Assembly (NCBI RefSeq): GCF_013363995.1 | Contig: NZ_JABWGO010000004.1 | Coordinates: 310,001-374,000 of the forward strand | DNA length: 64,000 nt | Direction: 5' to 3' | DNA from: Nonomuraea rhodomycinica | GTDB lineage: Bacteria > Actinomycetota > Actinomycetes > Streptosporangiales > Streptosporangiaceae | In this document: in pieces, positions 26,601 through 34,227 of the stretch | Layout of the letters: every line of letters begins with the position of its first letter | Position numbering within the stretch: position 1 is the first letter of the stretch | Notes under the pieces: model-generated | Seen by the model: the letters and a program-made list of their open reading frames with translations, nothing else | Told to the model about the DNA's origin: nothing | Database searches by the model: none | Program-made: the position numbers and the translations under genes

Positions 26601-26658
26601 AGCCTGTGAACCCGGTTGTCATTCCATCGCCGTCCCGTTGCCTCACGTTGACCATCAT
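23650..26658 (-). CDS. Large multi-pass membrane protein with acidic/Pro-rich cytoplasmic N-terminus
   Basis: 1,002 residues; the ATG at 26658 overlaps the flippase stop by 4 bases (ATGA), though ATG 26622 (MTTGFTGSS) is also plausible. Residues 1-~190 are rich in Asp, Glu and Ala; 190-~285 are Pro/Ala-rich repeats (SPEPPAQAAP). About a dozen membrane helices follow, with loops such as TGETAISIDARMGWPGFFAL and QWIGQDYFSPQGFTFALY, and a C-terminal periplasmic-like domain (KPSARVLYLVPKEGPEVTP) before a last helix. The layout recalls GT-C glycosyltransferases or polymer-export proteins, but no catalytic motif is certain. Last gene of the GT/deacetylase/flippase operon. Confidence 0.82.
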   Translation of the reverse strand: MMVNVRQRDGDGMTTGFTGSSELNGETEEEPGAPFDPDATGVIPRIILDLGSADGASSGKAKDKDNEETAADDASSERDAADGDGEAAEVPEAAPEAPAAGDAGTDTEAEAGIETDAEAETVTDAKPVAGAAPATEDKAGNQVADKADDKAEGESGAEAGAEVEDDADADTTTAIRLPAGFRVGGPPTAPDLTSAERPEAPPTTPFRATPPQAPPPPADTSPRPPAGASPQPPAQAAPQASPEPPAQAAPPASPQPPAQARPEAAQESKAPAKSAGATPAAAAAPQGLMARLGALVSSAPRWLPALLTVEGLILYVLALRVPPGPLRGVDPTDINGLGLISALPTSAFAAILIMLVAFFVTVAQSTDRKFLLLFQIATITFALHGAGALVATEPRFPTAYIHAGFVDFIGRTGETAISIDARMGWPGFFALFAFVTKAAGITDMTPILMWTPLLSNLLYLLPFVLILRQVVATTRARWFAALLFVLVQWIGQDYFSPQGFTFALYLAWVAILLRWFGRVEPRTKPVPDKGWRKWLGRLDAMTPGEIVNTGTFRADKLLMLTLLLALFFASTASHQITPFMMLGVITAFLIFKRTSLTWALPFFLGLVVLAWISYETVGFWAGQIDAIFGGLGKILTNLQRNTGDRIAGSDPAHAMVLKARLGILVVILSLAATGLLRRLRRGVFDRAALILLCVPVLALGLQSYGGEIGLRIYMFALPGACLLASYAFFPNLPADSADVREETVPIRRRNVRLNPELTRKLSVLLAAGFAVLFAMAFLVARYGNEKFERVTAGEVAAMHYVYAHDKPSARVLYLVPKEGPEVTPTMPWGEKDVELVNFNGQALVYKDPSNITGALAKLKASPRNTFLAVTRGQVSYLQLNEGFPEGWGEKFRAALDASPEVKRVYSNGDAALYTLKKFVRGTEIPDPQPYKGRGDPTSPWTPVGIAALALTWVTLFAYEVIRLHGPTRAPRARRRLLFVAIPAFVVAVGVIAERFIYIALNN

Positions 26659-27971
26659 GAGGCCCCGTGCGACCCCTGGGCGACGCGTGGCGGTTCTGTT
26701 TCGCCGTAAGTGAGAACTTTACGAAGTTTTCCGAAGATCAAAGCCGCCACCAGCAGCTCGCTGAACAGCATGCCGTACCCCACCGCGTTCACGTTGGCGA
26801 ACGGGAACAGCACCATGATCGAGACCAGCACCAGCGCCGCCAGCCCGATCTGGACCAGCGCCAGGGCCCGCGCCTCGCTGCGCGCCCGCAGCGAGCTGAG
26901 GTAGACCTCGATGAGCACCCGCGGCAGCACGGCCAGCGCCATGAGCCGCAGCAGCGTCGAGCCCTCGGCGGCGAACTCCGAGCCGAAGATCGTGAGGATC
27001 AGCGGCGCGCCCAGGACCGTCACGGCGATGATCGGCGTGATGATCATGAACGCCCGCCGCAGCGCGCGGCGGCAGTTGTCGGCGAGCTGCGAGCGGTCGA
27101 AGGACCCCTCGACGGTCAGCGACACCGCCATGTTCATCGCCAGCAGCTCGATCATGCAGCCCAGCGTGTGGGCCATCGAGAACCGGCCGAACGTGGCCTC
27201 GCCCACCTGCGTGGCCACGGCCACCGGCACCAGGTAGACGATCGCCAGGATCGACAGCGTGCCGGGGAAGTCGCCCGCCAGGAAGCGTCCGACCTCGCGC
27301 ATCGTCGGCGGCGCCGCGACGTCCTCGGAGTCCTTGACGTGCCGGGGGATGACCACCGAGAAGATGAACCAGTTGACCGGGATGAGCGCGAGCGCGGTCG
27401 GCACCATCCACGAGACGAAGATGCCGCCCTCGGGCAGCGCGCCCGCCAGCGCCACCAGCAGGCCCATCTTGACCACGCCGAAGACCAGGTTGTTGAGCGG
27501 CACCCAGGTGGCCTTGCGCAGGCCCGTCAGCACCACGTCCTGGAGCGTGAAGACCGCCCAGACCAGCACCGACCCGAGGAAGAACAGGCCCGGGCCGAAG
27601 CCGCCCAGCGTGGAGTACGTGCGGCCCCACATCGGCAGCGTGAGCAGGAAGCCCACCGCGGCCACCCCGCCCGTCGCCGCCGCCAGGCCGTAGCCGCGCA
27701 GCACCAGTTCGGGCGTGCGGCGGCCGGCCAGCGGCAGGAAGCGGGCGAGCGCGCCCACGAAGCCGAGCGCGGTCAGCGACGCGAACAGCCGCATCGCGGT
27801 GATCACCGCCTGCCCGCGGCCGAACTCCTCGGGCGAGTAGTAGTGCGCCGCCAGCAGCCAGTAGCCCATGCCGAGCGTGGCGGTGATCGCCGTGTTGGCC
27901 ATGAGCGCGTACCCGTTGCGGAACAGGGGATTGCGCAGGTCGTGCAGCAGCCGCCGCCAGAGCCTAGACAT
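26655..27971 (-). CDS. Polysaccharide flippase (Wzx/MATE-like)
   Basis: 438 residues with about 12-14 hydrophobic helices and the oligosaccharide-flippase start RNGYALMANTAITATLGMGY, followed by AHYYSPEEFGRGQAVITAMR, typical of polysaccharide biosynthesis proteins. Established: the family moves lipid-linked sugars across the membrane. Its start overlaps the deacetylase stop by 8 bases, and its stop overlaps the next gene by 4. Inference: exports the product built by the upstream glycosyltransferases. Confidence 0.9.
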   Translation of the reverse strand: MSRLWRRLLHDLRNPLFRNGYALMANTAITATLGMGYWLLAAHYYSPEEFGRGQAVITAMRLFASLTALGFVGALARFLPLAGRRTPELVLRGYGLAAATGGVAAVGFLLTLPMWGRTYSTLGGFGPGLFFLGSVLVWAVFTLQDVVLTGLRKATWVPLNNLVFGVVKMGLLVALAGALPEGGIFVSWMVPTALALIPVNWFIFSVVIPRHVKDSEDVAAPPTMREVGRFLAGDFPGTLSILAIVYLVPVAVATQVGEATFGRFSMAHTLGCMIELLAMNMAVSLTVEGSFDRSQLADNCRRALRRAFMIITPIIAVTVLGAPLILTIFGSEFAAEGSTLLRLMALAVLPRVLIEVYLSSLRARSEARALALVQIGLAALVLVSIMVLFPFANVNAVGYGMLFSELLVAALIFGKLRKVLTYGETEPPRVAQGSHGAS

Positions 27972-28761
27972 TTCCGCGCACCCGCTGCAGGCCGTACCTC
28001 GTCCGCCGCACGACCGCGTACCCCTTGGTGAGGACGCGCTCGCGCAGGTAGATCAGGGGTACGGCGCTGCCCTCGACGGCGCGCCGGAACATGCCGATGG
28101 TGGTGTGGCGGGCCACCGTCAGCCGGGGGATGGCCAGCATGTCGTGCCGGTCGGCGGCGATCGCGTTGTTCACCGCGCAGGCCGCGAAGTAGCCGGCCTT
28201 GCGCACCTCGCGGCGCACCCGCGCGCTGGAGTAGCCGTAGGGGTAGGCCATGGTGGCGACCGGCGCGCCGATCTTCTCCTCCAGCAGCCCCTTGTTGCGG
28301 CGCAGCTCCTGGCGCAGCTCCTCGGTGGGGAGCTGGTCGAGCTGGGGGTGGCTGTGGCTGTGGCCGCCGAACTCGATGCCCGTCTGGGCGATCTCGCGGG
28401 CCTGACCCCAGCTCAGCATGTCGTCCAGCGGTCTGCCCGCCGCGTCGGCGCCCGCGTCGGCGACCCAGCCGCTGGTCAGGAAGACCGTGGCGGGGAACCG
28501 GTGGCGCTCCAGCAGGGGCAGCGCGTGGGTGTGGAAGTCGGCGTAGCCGTCATCGAAGGTGACCACGACTGGTTTGACGGGCATGCCGGTGTTCTTGTTC
28601 AGCCTGGAGACCAGATCGCCCAAGGTCAACGGGGTGAACCCGCTCTCCGCCAGGTACGAGAGCTGCTCGTCCAGATCGGACGGGCGTACCGAGTGGGGAC
28701 GGGTCTCCTCGTTGGGGCTGTCGGTCACCGAGTGGTACATGAGGATGGGAACCCTGATCAC
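27964..28761 (-). CDS. Polysaccharide deacetylase (NodB/CE4)
   Basis: 265 residues from GTG 28761, overlapping the upstream glycosyltransferase stop as GTGA. NodB motifs: RVPILMYHSVTD start, TFDDGYADF (catalytic Asp and metal Asp), GGHSHSHPQL (metal His pair), MAYPYGY and the C-terminal IPRLTV. No signal peptide is visible, so it may act on cytoplasmic or membrane-bound precursors or be exported otherwise. Established: CE4 enzymes remove N- or O-acetyl groups from polysaccharides. Its place between a GT2 and a flippase supports a role in making a surface polymer. Confidence 0.92.
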   Translation of the reverse strand: MIRVPILMYHSVTDSPNEETRPHSVRPSDLDEQLSYLAESGFTPLTLGDLVSRLNKNTGMPVKPVVVTFDDGYADFHTHALPLLERHRFPATVFLTSGWVADAGADAAGRPLDDMLSWGQAREIAQTGIEFGGHSHSHPQLDQLPTEELRQELRRNKGLLEEKIGAPVATMAYPYGYSSARVRREVRKAGYFAACAVNNAIAADRHDMLAIPRLTVARHTTIGMFRRAVEGSAVPLIYLRERVLTKGYAVVRRTRYGLQRVRGNV

Positions 28762-29705
28762 GAGCGGGCTCCCTTGAGCCGGGCGGACCCGACCACGTAT
28801 CCCCATGTCGTCCAGGCGAGCCCGACGACGATCGCGACCGAGCGGCCGAGGCCGCCCACGTCGCCGCGGACCGCCTCGCCGAGCCCGCGCAGCGCGCCCA
28901 GGGGCAGCGTCTTCAGGGCGTGGGCGCGCTCGCTGGCCAGCCCGTCCTGGGTGCCCACCTCGCGCGTCACCAGCGCCTTCGACAGCCCCTCGGCGTAGCA
29001 CCGGGACCTGAAGTAGGCGAAGCGCTCGCGCTGCGCCGACACCTTGTGCCCGATCACCGCGCGCGGCTCGTACAGCATGACCGAGCCCGGCTTGCGCTGG
29101 CTGAGCCTGATGCAGAACTCCGTCTCCTCACAGCCCAGGGGCCTGCTCTTGCGCCCCTGGACGCTGCGGCCGATGCCGCTGTGGAAGCCGCCCACCTCGG
29201 AGACGACCTCCCGCCGGAAGGCGGCGTTGCCGCCCATGACGTTGCGGATCGGCGCCCGCACCTGCGGCATGCCGCGGTACGTGCAGCCGACGGTCCAGTC
29301 GAACTCGTACGGGAACCACCGGGGCCGCCGCCGGGAGGCCCACATCGGGTCGGTGCGTCCGCCCACGCCGACGACGGCCGGGTCCTGGAAGCCCTCCTCC
29401 AAAGCTTCCAGCCAGCCGGGGTCGGCCACCGCGTCGTCGTCCAGGAACGCGACGATGTCACCGGTGGCCGTGGCCACGCCGGTGTTCTTGCCGCCGGACA
29501 GCCCGCGCTCGTGCGTGTTCTCCACCACAATGGCCTGTGGATAGGTCCGCTTGAGCTTCAGGTGCAGGTCCGGATTGTGGTCGACCACCAGGATCAGCTC
29601 GTGCGGCCGGCGGCGCTGCCGCTCGACCGACTCCACGGCCTGCCTGATGTCCTCCCACCGCTCCTCGGTGTAGACGCAGATGACGACAGACGTTCTCACT
29701 GCCAT
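28758..29705 (-). CDS. Family 2 glycosyltransferase
   Basis: 315 residues from ATG 29705 (GGAAGAGGG upstream). GT-A fold: TSVVICVYTEERWEDI, LSGGKNTGVATATGDIVAFL, DDDAVADPGW (DxD, metal/nucleotide sugar), NVMGGNAAFRREV, and CEETEFCIRL near the acceptor base. A hydrophobic C-terminal segment (SVAIVVGLAWTTWGYVVG) suggests membrane attachment. Established: inverting GT2 enzymes transfer sugars from nucleotide donors. Coupled to the deacetylase (4-base overlap) and 17 bases downstream of another GT2. Confidence 0.92.
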   Translation of the reverse strand: MAVRTSVVICVYTEERWEDIRQAVESVERQRRRPHELILVVDHNPDLHLKLKRTYPQAIVVENTHERGLSGGKNTGVATATGDIVAFLDDDAVADPGWLEALEEGFQDPAVVGVGGRTDPMWASRRRPRWFPYEFDWTVGCTYRGMPQVRAPIRNVMGGNAAFRREVVSEVGGFHSGIGRSVQGRKSRPLGCEETEFCIRLSQRKPGSVMLYEPRAVIGHKVSAQRERFAYFRSRCYAEGLSKALVTREVGTQDGLASERAHALKTLPLGALRGLGEAVRGDVGGLGRSVAIVVGLAWTTWGYVVGSARLKGARS

Positions 29706-29722
29706 CCCTCTTCCAGTGCTGG

Positions 29723-30556
29723 TCAGGCGACGCCCCGGTCGGCGGCGGGCGCGGCGGCCGGCGTCGGCTGCGGGATCGTGGGCTGGCGCCGCCACTCGCG
29801 CAGGATCGTCCGGAGCACGCGCAGGCCGTCGCGCACGGCGTGCAGGTTGCTCTCGCCGTGGATGCGGCAGCGCTCGTGGCTCGGCACCTCGTGCACCTTG
29901 AGCCCGGCCTTGGCGGCGCGGACGTTCATCAGGGTCTCCACCTCGAAGCCGTCGCAGTCGAGGTCGAGCACGTCGAGGTGGCGGGCCCAGAAGGCGTTGT
30001 AGCCGTAGCACAGGTCGGTGTACTGGGTGCCGTACATCATGTTGACGAGGCCGGTGAGCACCTTGTTGCCGAACTTGCGGCTGAAGGTCAGGTCGTCGCT
30101 GCCGCCGCCGGCCGCGTAGCGGGAGCCCTTGACGAAGTCGGCGCCGGTCACCAGCGCGCCCACGAACGAGATGATCTCGTGGCCGTCGGTCGAGCCGTCG
30201 GCGTCGATCATCACGATGATGTCGCCCGTGCAGGCGGCGAAGCCGGCGGCCAGGGCGTCGCCCTTGCCGCGGCCGGTCTGGGTGACGACCTTCACGTTGG
30301 GACGCAGGCGCTTGGCCACCTCGACCGTGTCGTCCACCGAGTTGCCGTCGACGAGCACGATCTCGTCGATCCACTGGGGCAGGGTGGCGAAGACGTGGGG
30401 GAGGTTCTCGGCCTCGTTCATTGCCGGGACGACCACGCTGACGGTCGGCGAGATGGCGATGTGCGGTGTGATCGGGGTGAACCGCTCGATCGGTGGCATC
30501 GAGCGCAGCGGCGTGATCTGCGCCTTGCCGTTGTACTTGGTGCTCTCGGGACTCAT
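29723..30556 (-). CDS. Dolichyl-phosphate-mannose-synthase-like GT2
   Basis: 277 residues. VSVVVPAMNEAENLPHVFAT, IVLVDGNSVDDT, TGRGKGDALAAGFAACTGDI and MIDADGSTDGHEI (DxD) are typical of DPM/GtrB-type enzymes that charge polyprenyl phosphate with a sugar. FKGSRY-like VKGSRYAAGGGSDDLTF and TDLCYGYNAF are also present. No membrane helices, unlike GtrB. First gene of the operon GT2-GT2-deacetylase-flippase-membrane protein. Inference: starts or supplies lipid-linked sugar for the polymer. Confidence 0.92.
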   Translation of the reverse strand: MSPESTKYNGKAQITPLRSMPPIERFTPITPHIAISPTVSVVVPAMNEAENLPHVFATLPQWIDEIVLVDGNSVDDTVEVAKRLRPNVKVVTQTGRGKGDALAAGFAACTGDIIVMIDADGSTDGHEIISFVGALVTGADFVKGSRYAAGGGSDDLTFSRKFGNKVLTGLVNMMYGTQYTDLCYGYNAFWARHLDVLDLDCDGFEVETLMNVRAAKAGLKVHEVPSHERCRIHGESNLHAVRDGLRVLRTILREWRRQPTIPQPTPAAAPAADRGVA

Positions 30557-30737
30557 GGTGAGCTAAATCCTTCCGGGACCCGCCTCCACGCGAGCCTGGG
30601 CCGACCGTCCCCGGGTGCTGGTGGGAACAGCCGATCCGTGATCGGCGCACGGGTCCAGTGGAGTGAGGGTGGTGCGTTACGGGTGCTCTGCTGCTGCTCT
30701 GGTGCTTTGGTGCTGTGCTGCTGGGCCGGGACGGGGG

Positions 30738-31865
30738 TCAGCTCGCTCCGGTGGGCTCCTTGACGACCGAGTTGGACGACTCCTGCTGGATGGAACTGCG
30801 GACACGCCCGAAGCCCTTGAGGACTCGGTCGGCCGCCTTATAGAGAGACGGCCGATCAAGGACGATTGTTCGCGCCTTGTTGAAGGGAACTCGTCCCATC
30901 CAGTGGACGGCCGCCGCGGGCGAGGGGCGGGAGACCCGTCCCTCGGACACGTACAGCTCGCCGCTCTTGAGCCAGTCCTTGTACTCCTTGCCGCCCTTGC
31001 CCATGTCGACCATCTGCACACCGGCCTGCGCCGCCGCCTCCGCCATGCGGAGGTGGTGCACGATGCCCGGCGAGTACCGCGCGTACTCGGTGTCGTAGGC
31101 GGGGAACCAGCCGACGATGGTGGTGGCCGTGCGCAGGCCGAAGTGGCCGGCGACCGGCGCGTCCCCCGCGTACAGCATGGTGAGGACGCCACTGAAGTCG
31201 GCCGAGCGCTCCGCGTGCATGAGGTCGATCAGCTCGACGATCCAGGGCTGCGCGAACCGGTCGACGCGGCCCGTCCGCCGGTACTGGTCGGACTTCCAGC
31301 CGAGCAGGACGCGCAGCACCTCCGGGTCCGCCGAGGCGTACTCGAAGCGCAGCTCGCCCTGCTCCCTCCCGAGCTTGCGCTCCTTGTAGCGCACGGTCTT
31401 CAGGTTCTTCGGGGAGTTGGCCTTGACCTGCTCCAGCCAGGCCTCGAAGCCCGCGGTGAAGTCCATGACCGGCGCCGGCCGGACGTCGGACTCGTAGGCC
31501 GCGAAGGTCGGCTGCCCCGCCACGAGGTGGTCGAAGTCGTAGACGGTGAGCCGGCAGGCGCGCAGCAGCGCCCGCACGTCCACCTTCAGACCGGGGACCG
31601 AGATCAGGCCGTGGCAGGTCGTCAGGAAGCCGCCGAGGGGCTTGCCGATGCCGAAGCTGTGGCGTTCGTACGGGAAGAACCCGACGATGCCGGTGCCGTC
31701 GTCGATGACCGCGACCCGGACGTAGTCCCTTAACCGGTCCATGGCCACGGCGAACTCGACGGACAGGAACGGGTTGTCCAGGCTCGGATCGGCCTTCTGC
31801 AACGCGCGCCAGCGGGCTCTCTCGGACTCTCCGAGCTCGCCCGGGCGGACCACCGTGATCTTCAC
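30738..31865 (-). CDS. CelD/BioF2-type GNAT acetyltransferase (paralogue B)
   Basis: 375 residues from GTG 31865, overlapping the upstream membrane protein as GTGA. Same architecture as the gene at 17863-18945: DNPFLSVEFAVAMDRLRDYV, VGFFPYERHSFGIGKP, GHFGLRTATTIVGWFPAYD and DMGKGGKEYKDWLKSGEL. Has one TTA Leu codon (codon 45, plus-strand 31731-31733). Between it and the next operon is a 181-base gap with no gene. Inference: acyl or aminoacyl transfer to the surface polymer. Confidence 0.88.
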   Translation of the reverse strand: MKITVVRPGELGESERARWRALQKADPSLDNPFLSVEFAVAMDRLRDYVRVAVIDDGTGIVGFFPYERHSFGIGKPLGGFLTTCHGLISVPGLKVDVRALLRACRLTVYDFDHLVAGQPTFAAYESDVRPAPVMDFTAGFEAWLEQVKANSPKNLKTVRYKERKLGREQGELRFEYASADPEVLRVLLGWKSDQYRRTGRVDRFAQPWIVELIDLMHAERSADFSGVLTMLYAGDAPVAGHFGLRTATTIVGWFPAYDTEYARYSPGIVHHLRMAEAAAQAGVQMVDMGKGGKEYKDWLKSGELYVSEGRVSRPSPAAAVHWMGRVPFNKARTIVLDRPSLYKAADRVLKGFGRVRSSIQQESSNSVVKEPTGAS

Positions 31866-32230
31866 TTGGCCCTGGCCCCCTGTTCGGTCTGCATGTTCTT
31901 CCCCCGGTACAACACGCGAAGCACGTACATGAACCCTCCGAGCACGGCGATCGTCGCCACCCCCGCCCGGGGAGACCAGGCGTCGAACTGCAGCATGGCC
32001 TGGGCGAGAAGCACGTTCACCACGAGACTGGCCGCGGCGCCCACCGACAGCGCGGCGAGCGGGTCACGATCTCGCAACAGCCCGACGACGGCGGCTCCGG
32101 GGACCACGAGCAGGAACAGAGAGATCAGCAGGGGGCGAAGCGGCGTCTCGATGTCGAACAACGCGATCACGGCTCCCGCGACGCACGCGAGTCCGAGCAG
32201 CCACGCGAGCGCTCGGCGGTGCTTGATCAT
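31862..32230 (-). CDS. Small integral membrane protein
   Basis: 122 residues, with AGGAG 10 bases upstream of the ATG. Four hydrophobic segments: AWLLGLACVAGAVIALFDI, LLISLFLLVVPGAAVVGLL, SVGAAASLVVNVLLAQAML and AGVATIAVLGGFMYVLRVL, with a charged C-terminus. No known domain recognised. Its 4-base overlap with the GNAT suggests they work together at the membrane. Hypothetical. Confidence 0.8.
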   Translation of the reverse strand: MIKHRRALAWLLGLACVAGAVIALFDIETPLRPLLISLFLLVVPGAAVVGLLRDRDPLAALSVGAAASLVVNVLLAQAMLQFDAWSPRAGVATIAVLGGFMYVLRVLYRGKNMQTEQGARAK

Positions 32231-32515
32231 TTACCGTTCTCCTGGTCCTGGCTGGGCAAAGGCGCGATTGATCGCTTTTCATGGGACCAATCCGTCCATG
32301 GACACGTCAATGCCGACGCTTGGTGACGCGCTCCGGTTTACCGGAGGAGCGATTTTTTCCCGTGACTTAGGGCACACGGACAGTGCGCTGCCCGGCGCCG
32401 GTGCGGTCCCCAAGCACACCAGGATGCCCTATAGATGACCCGATCTTCGAGCCAGGGCCCGATTTATCCTAGTTCGTCTTTACTGTGGATCTACCATCCT
32501 TTGATGTATCGCGCG
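32231..32515. other. Intergenic region with palindrome and orphan terminator-like hairpin
   Basis: Holds the palindrome GTCCATGGAC (32294-32303) and CTCCGG-TTTA-CCGGAG (32331-32346), a 6-bp hairpin with a T6 run at 32353-32358 on the plus strand. Neighbouring genes are on the minus strand, so this terminator has no obvious gene to end; a small plus-strand RNA or protection from read-through is possible. A weak TTGACG on the minus strand may belong to the promoter of the 32230 gene. Confidence 0.4.
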
Positions 32516-34096
32516 TCACTCCTGTCCCGTCAGGGACTCGGCCAGGGTGGTGGCCGGGGGCGAGACGCCCTGCGGGTCGTCCGGCGACGGCGTGTCGTCC
32601 GGCAGCCGCGTCGGCTCGCCGGTGGGCGGCTCGGAGACCTCGGCCCGGCCCTCCCACGACAGCCGGCAGCTCGCGCGCCCGCCGTTCGAGGCGAACGACA
32701 CCGTGCCGCCGCCCGCGGTGTCCGGATCGGAGACCGTCACCCAGACCGCCACCGAGCCGCCCGCCCTGATCGACCCGCTCGACGGGAAGACGTCCAGGCC
32801 CGACGTCACGCTGGCGCTCCAGGCGACGGAGGCGTTGCGGGCGCGCAGCCCCACCTTGGCAGACCCGTCGAGGGCGCCGGGGCACACGGCGCTGAGCCGG
32901 GCGCCCGCCACGGGGCGCCGGCTCGTGGCCGGGCGGGTGGTGGCGGCCGTGACGACGGCGCGCGGGGTCGGCCGGGGTGACGCCGTGGGCGTCGGTGTCC
33001 GCTCGGGCGTGGCGTCGGGGGCGGTCTCCGGGCCGTCCGCGAGGTCCTCGGCCGGGTCCTCGACGGCCTCCGGGGTCGGCTCCTCGGCCGGCCGCGTGGG
33101 CGTGGGGACGGCGCTCGCGGACGGCGCCGCCCGGTGGGCCGTGCCGTCGGTGGCGGCGTTCGCCACGATGACCGCGCCCGTCAGCGCGAGCACGCAGGCG
33201 CCGGCGATCACCACGGGCGCGAGCCGGCGCGGCCGCCGCCGCGGCCGGTGGCCGGGCGCGACCGGGAAGCCGTCGCGGTCGAAGCTGTCGCCCCGCTCCA
33301 GGATCAGCGTGCGGGCCTCGCCGCGTTCGGGGGCGAGGCAGGTGGCGATCGTCCGGCGGCGCAGCGACAGCGGCGGGAACGCCACCGGCACCTTGTCGAG
33401 CAGCCGCTCCGCCGCCACCTTGCGGTGCCGGCCCTCCGTGCACACCTCGCAGCCGCCGATGTGCCCGGACAGTCTGCGCCGCAGCAGGGGGGTGAGCGGC
33501 CCCTCCCACGAGTCGAGCATCGCCGACAGGTCGGGACAGTGGGCGCGCCCCACGCGGGCCAGGACGACGGCCGCCGCGGCGTTCTCCAGGTGGTCGCGGG
33601 AGCGGCGCAGGCGGGTGGCCGCCCGGCGGGAGGTCAGGCCGAGCACCGAGCCCGCCTCCTGCGCGGTCAGCCCGTGCCGCAGCGACAGCTCCAGCACCTC
33701 GCGGTCGAGGCGGCCCAGCTCGCCCAGCGCGTCGTGGACCAGCGCGGCCAGCTCGGGGTCGTCCGGTTCGTCCACGGACGGCGCCGCCACGCCCTGCACC
33801 TGGACGCCGCCGCGGTGCGCCAGCCGCGCCATGACCTGGACCCTGGTCAGCGCGTACAGCCAGGCGCGCAGCCGCGTCTCGTCCCTGAGCCGGTCGGCGC
33901 GGCCGTGGGCGGTGACCAGCGCGTCGTGCACGGCGCCGGCCGCGCTGTGGCCGTCGCCGGTCAGGGAGCAGGCGTAGTCGTGCAGGCGCACGCCGTACGC
34001 GTCGTACAGGTCGGCGGGGGCGCCGTGGTCGCCGCGCCGCAGCGCGTCCGCCAACCGATGATCCCCGGTCCGGTCGACAGTCGGCCATCCAGGCAC
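32516..34096 (-). CDS. ECF sigma factor fused to zinc anti-sigma, membrane helix and outside domain
   Basis: 526 residues from GTG 34096 (GGGGAGGG upstream). Sigma region 2 spans about 12-92 (ALRRGDHGAPADLYDAYG, AWLYALTRVQVMARLA) and region 4 about 118-168 (LDREVLELSLRHGLTAQEA, ATRLRRSRDHLE). A zinc anti-sigma motif follows in the same chain: C187, then H212-x3-C216-x2-C219 (HIGGCEVC). One membrane segment (~293-313, APVVIAGACVLALTGAVIV), a Pro/Thr/Glu stalk, and an outside beta domain with two Cys. Established: ZAS domains hold ECF sigmas inactive, and fused forms (ECF52-like) exist in actinomycetes. Inference: a one-protein envelope-stress switch, perhaps freed by proteolysis. Confidence 0.88.
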   Translation of the reverse strand: MPGWPTVDRTGDHRLADALRRGDHGAPADLYDAYGVRLHDYACSLTGDGHSAAGAVHDALVTAHGRADRLRDETRLRAWLYALTRVQVMARLAHRGGVQVQGVAAPSVDEPDDPELAALVHDALGELGRLDREVLELSLRHGLTAQEAGSVLGLTSRRAATRLRRSRDHLENAAAAVVLARVGRAHCPDLSAMLDSWEGPLTPLLRRRLSGHIGGCEVCTEGRHRKVAAERLLDKVPVAFPPLSLRRRTIATCLAPERGEARTLILERGDSFDRDGFPVAPGHRPRRRPRRLAPVVIAGACVLALTGAVIVANAATDGTAHRAAPSASAVPTPTRPAEEPTPEAVEDPAEDLADGPETAPDATPERTPTPTASPRPTPRAVVTAATTRPATSRRPVAGARLSAVCPGALDGSAKVGLRARNASVAWSASVTSGLDVFPSSGSIRAGGSVAVWVTVSDPDTAGGGTVSFASNGGRASCRLSWEGRAEVSEPPTGEPTRLPDDTPSPDDPQGVSPPATTLAESLTGQE

Positions 34097-34227
34097 GAGT
34101 ACCCTCCCCGCGGCTCGCGTGTGTCCCCCACGCGCCTAGGACGCCGCCCCGCCGGACCGGGTTGACCCATCCATGCCGAATGGGCATGGACGGGGACGGA
34201 AGGTACTGGTGTGGCTGGTGTGGAGCC

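Noticed and set aside
28758..30650. One 630-residue glycosyltransferase
   Set aside because: Upstream half is out-of-frame shadow of the DPM-like gene; ATG 29705 has a good ribosome site.
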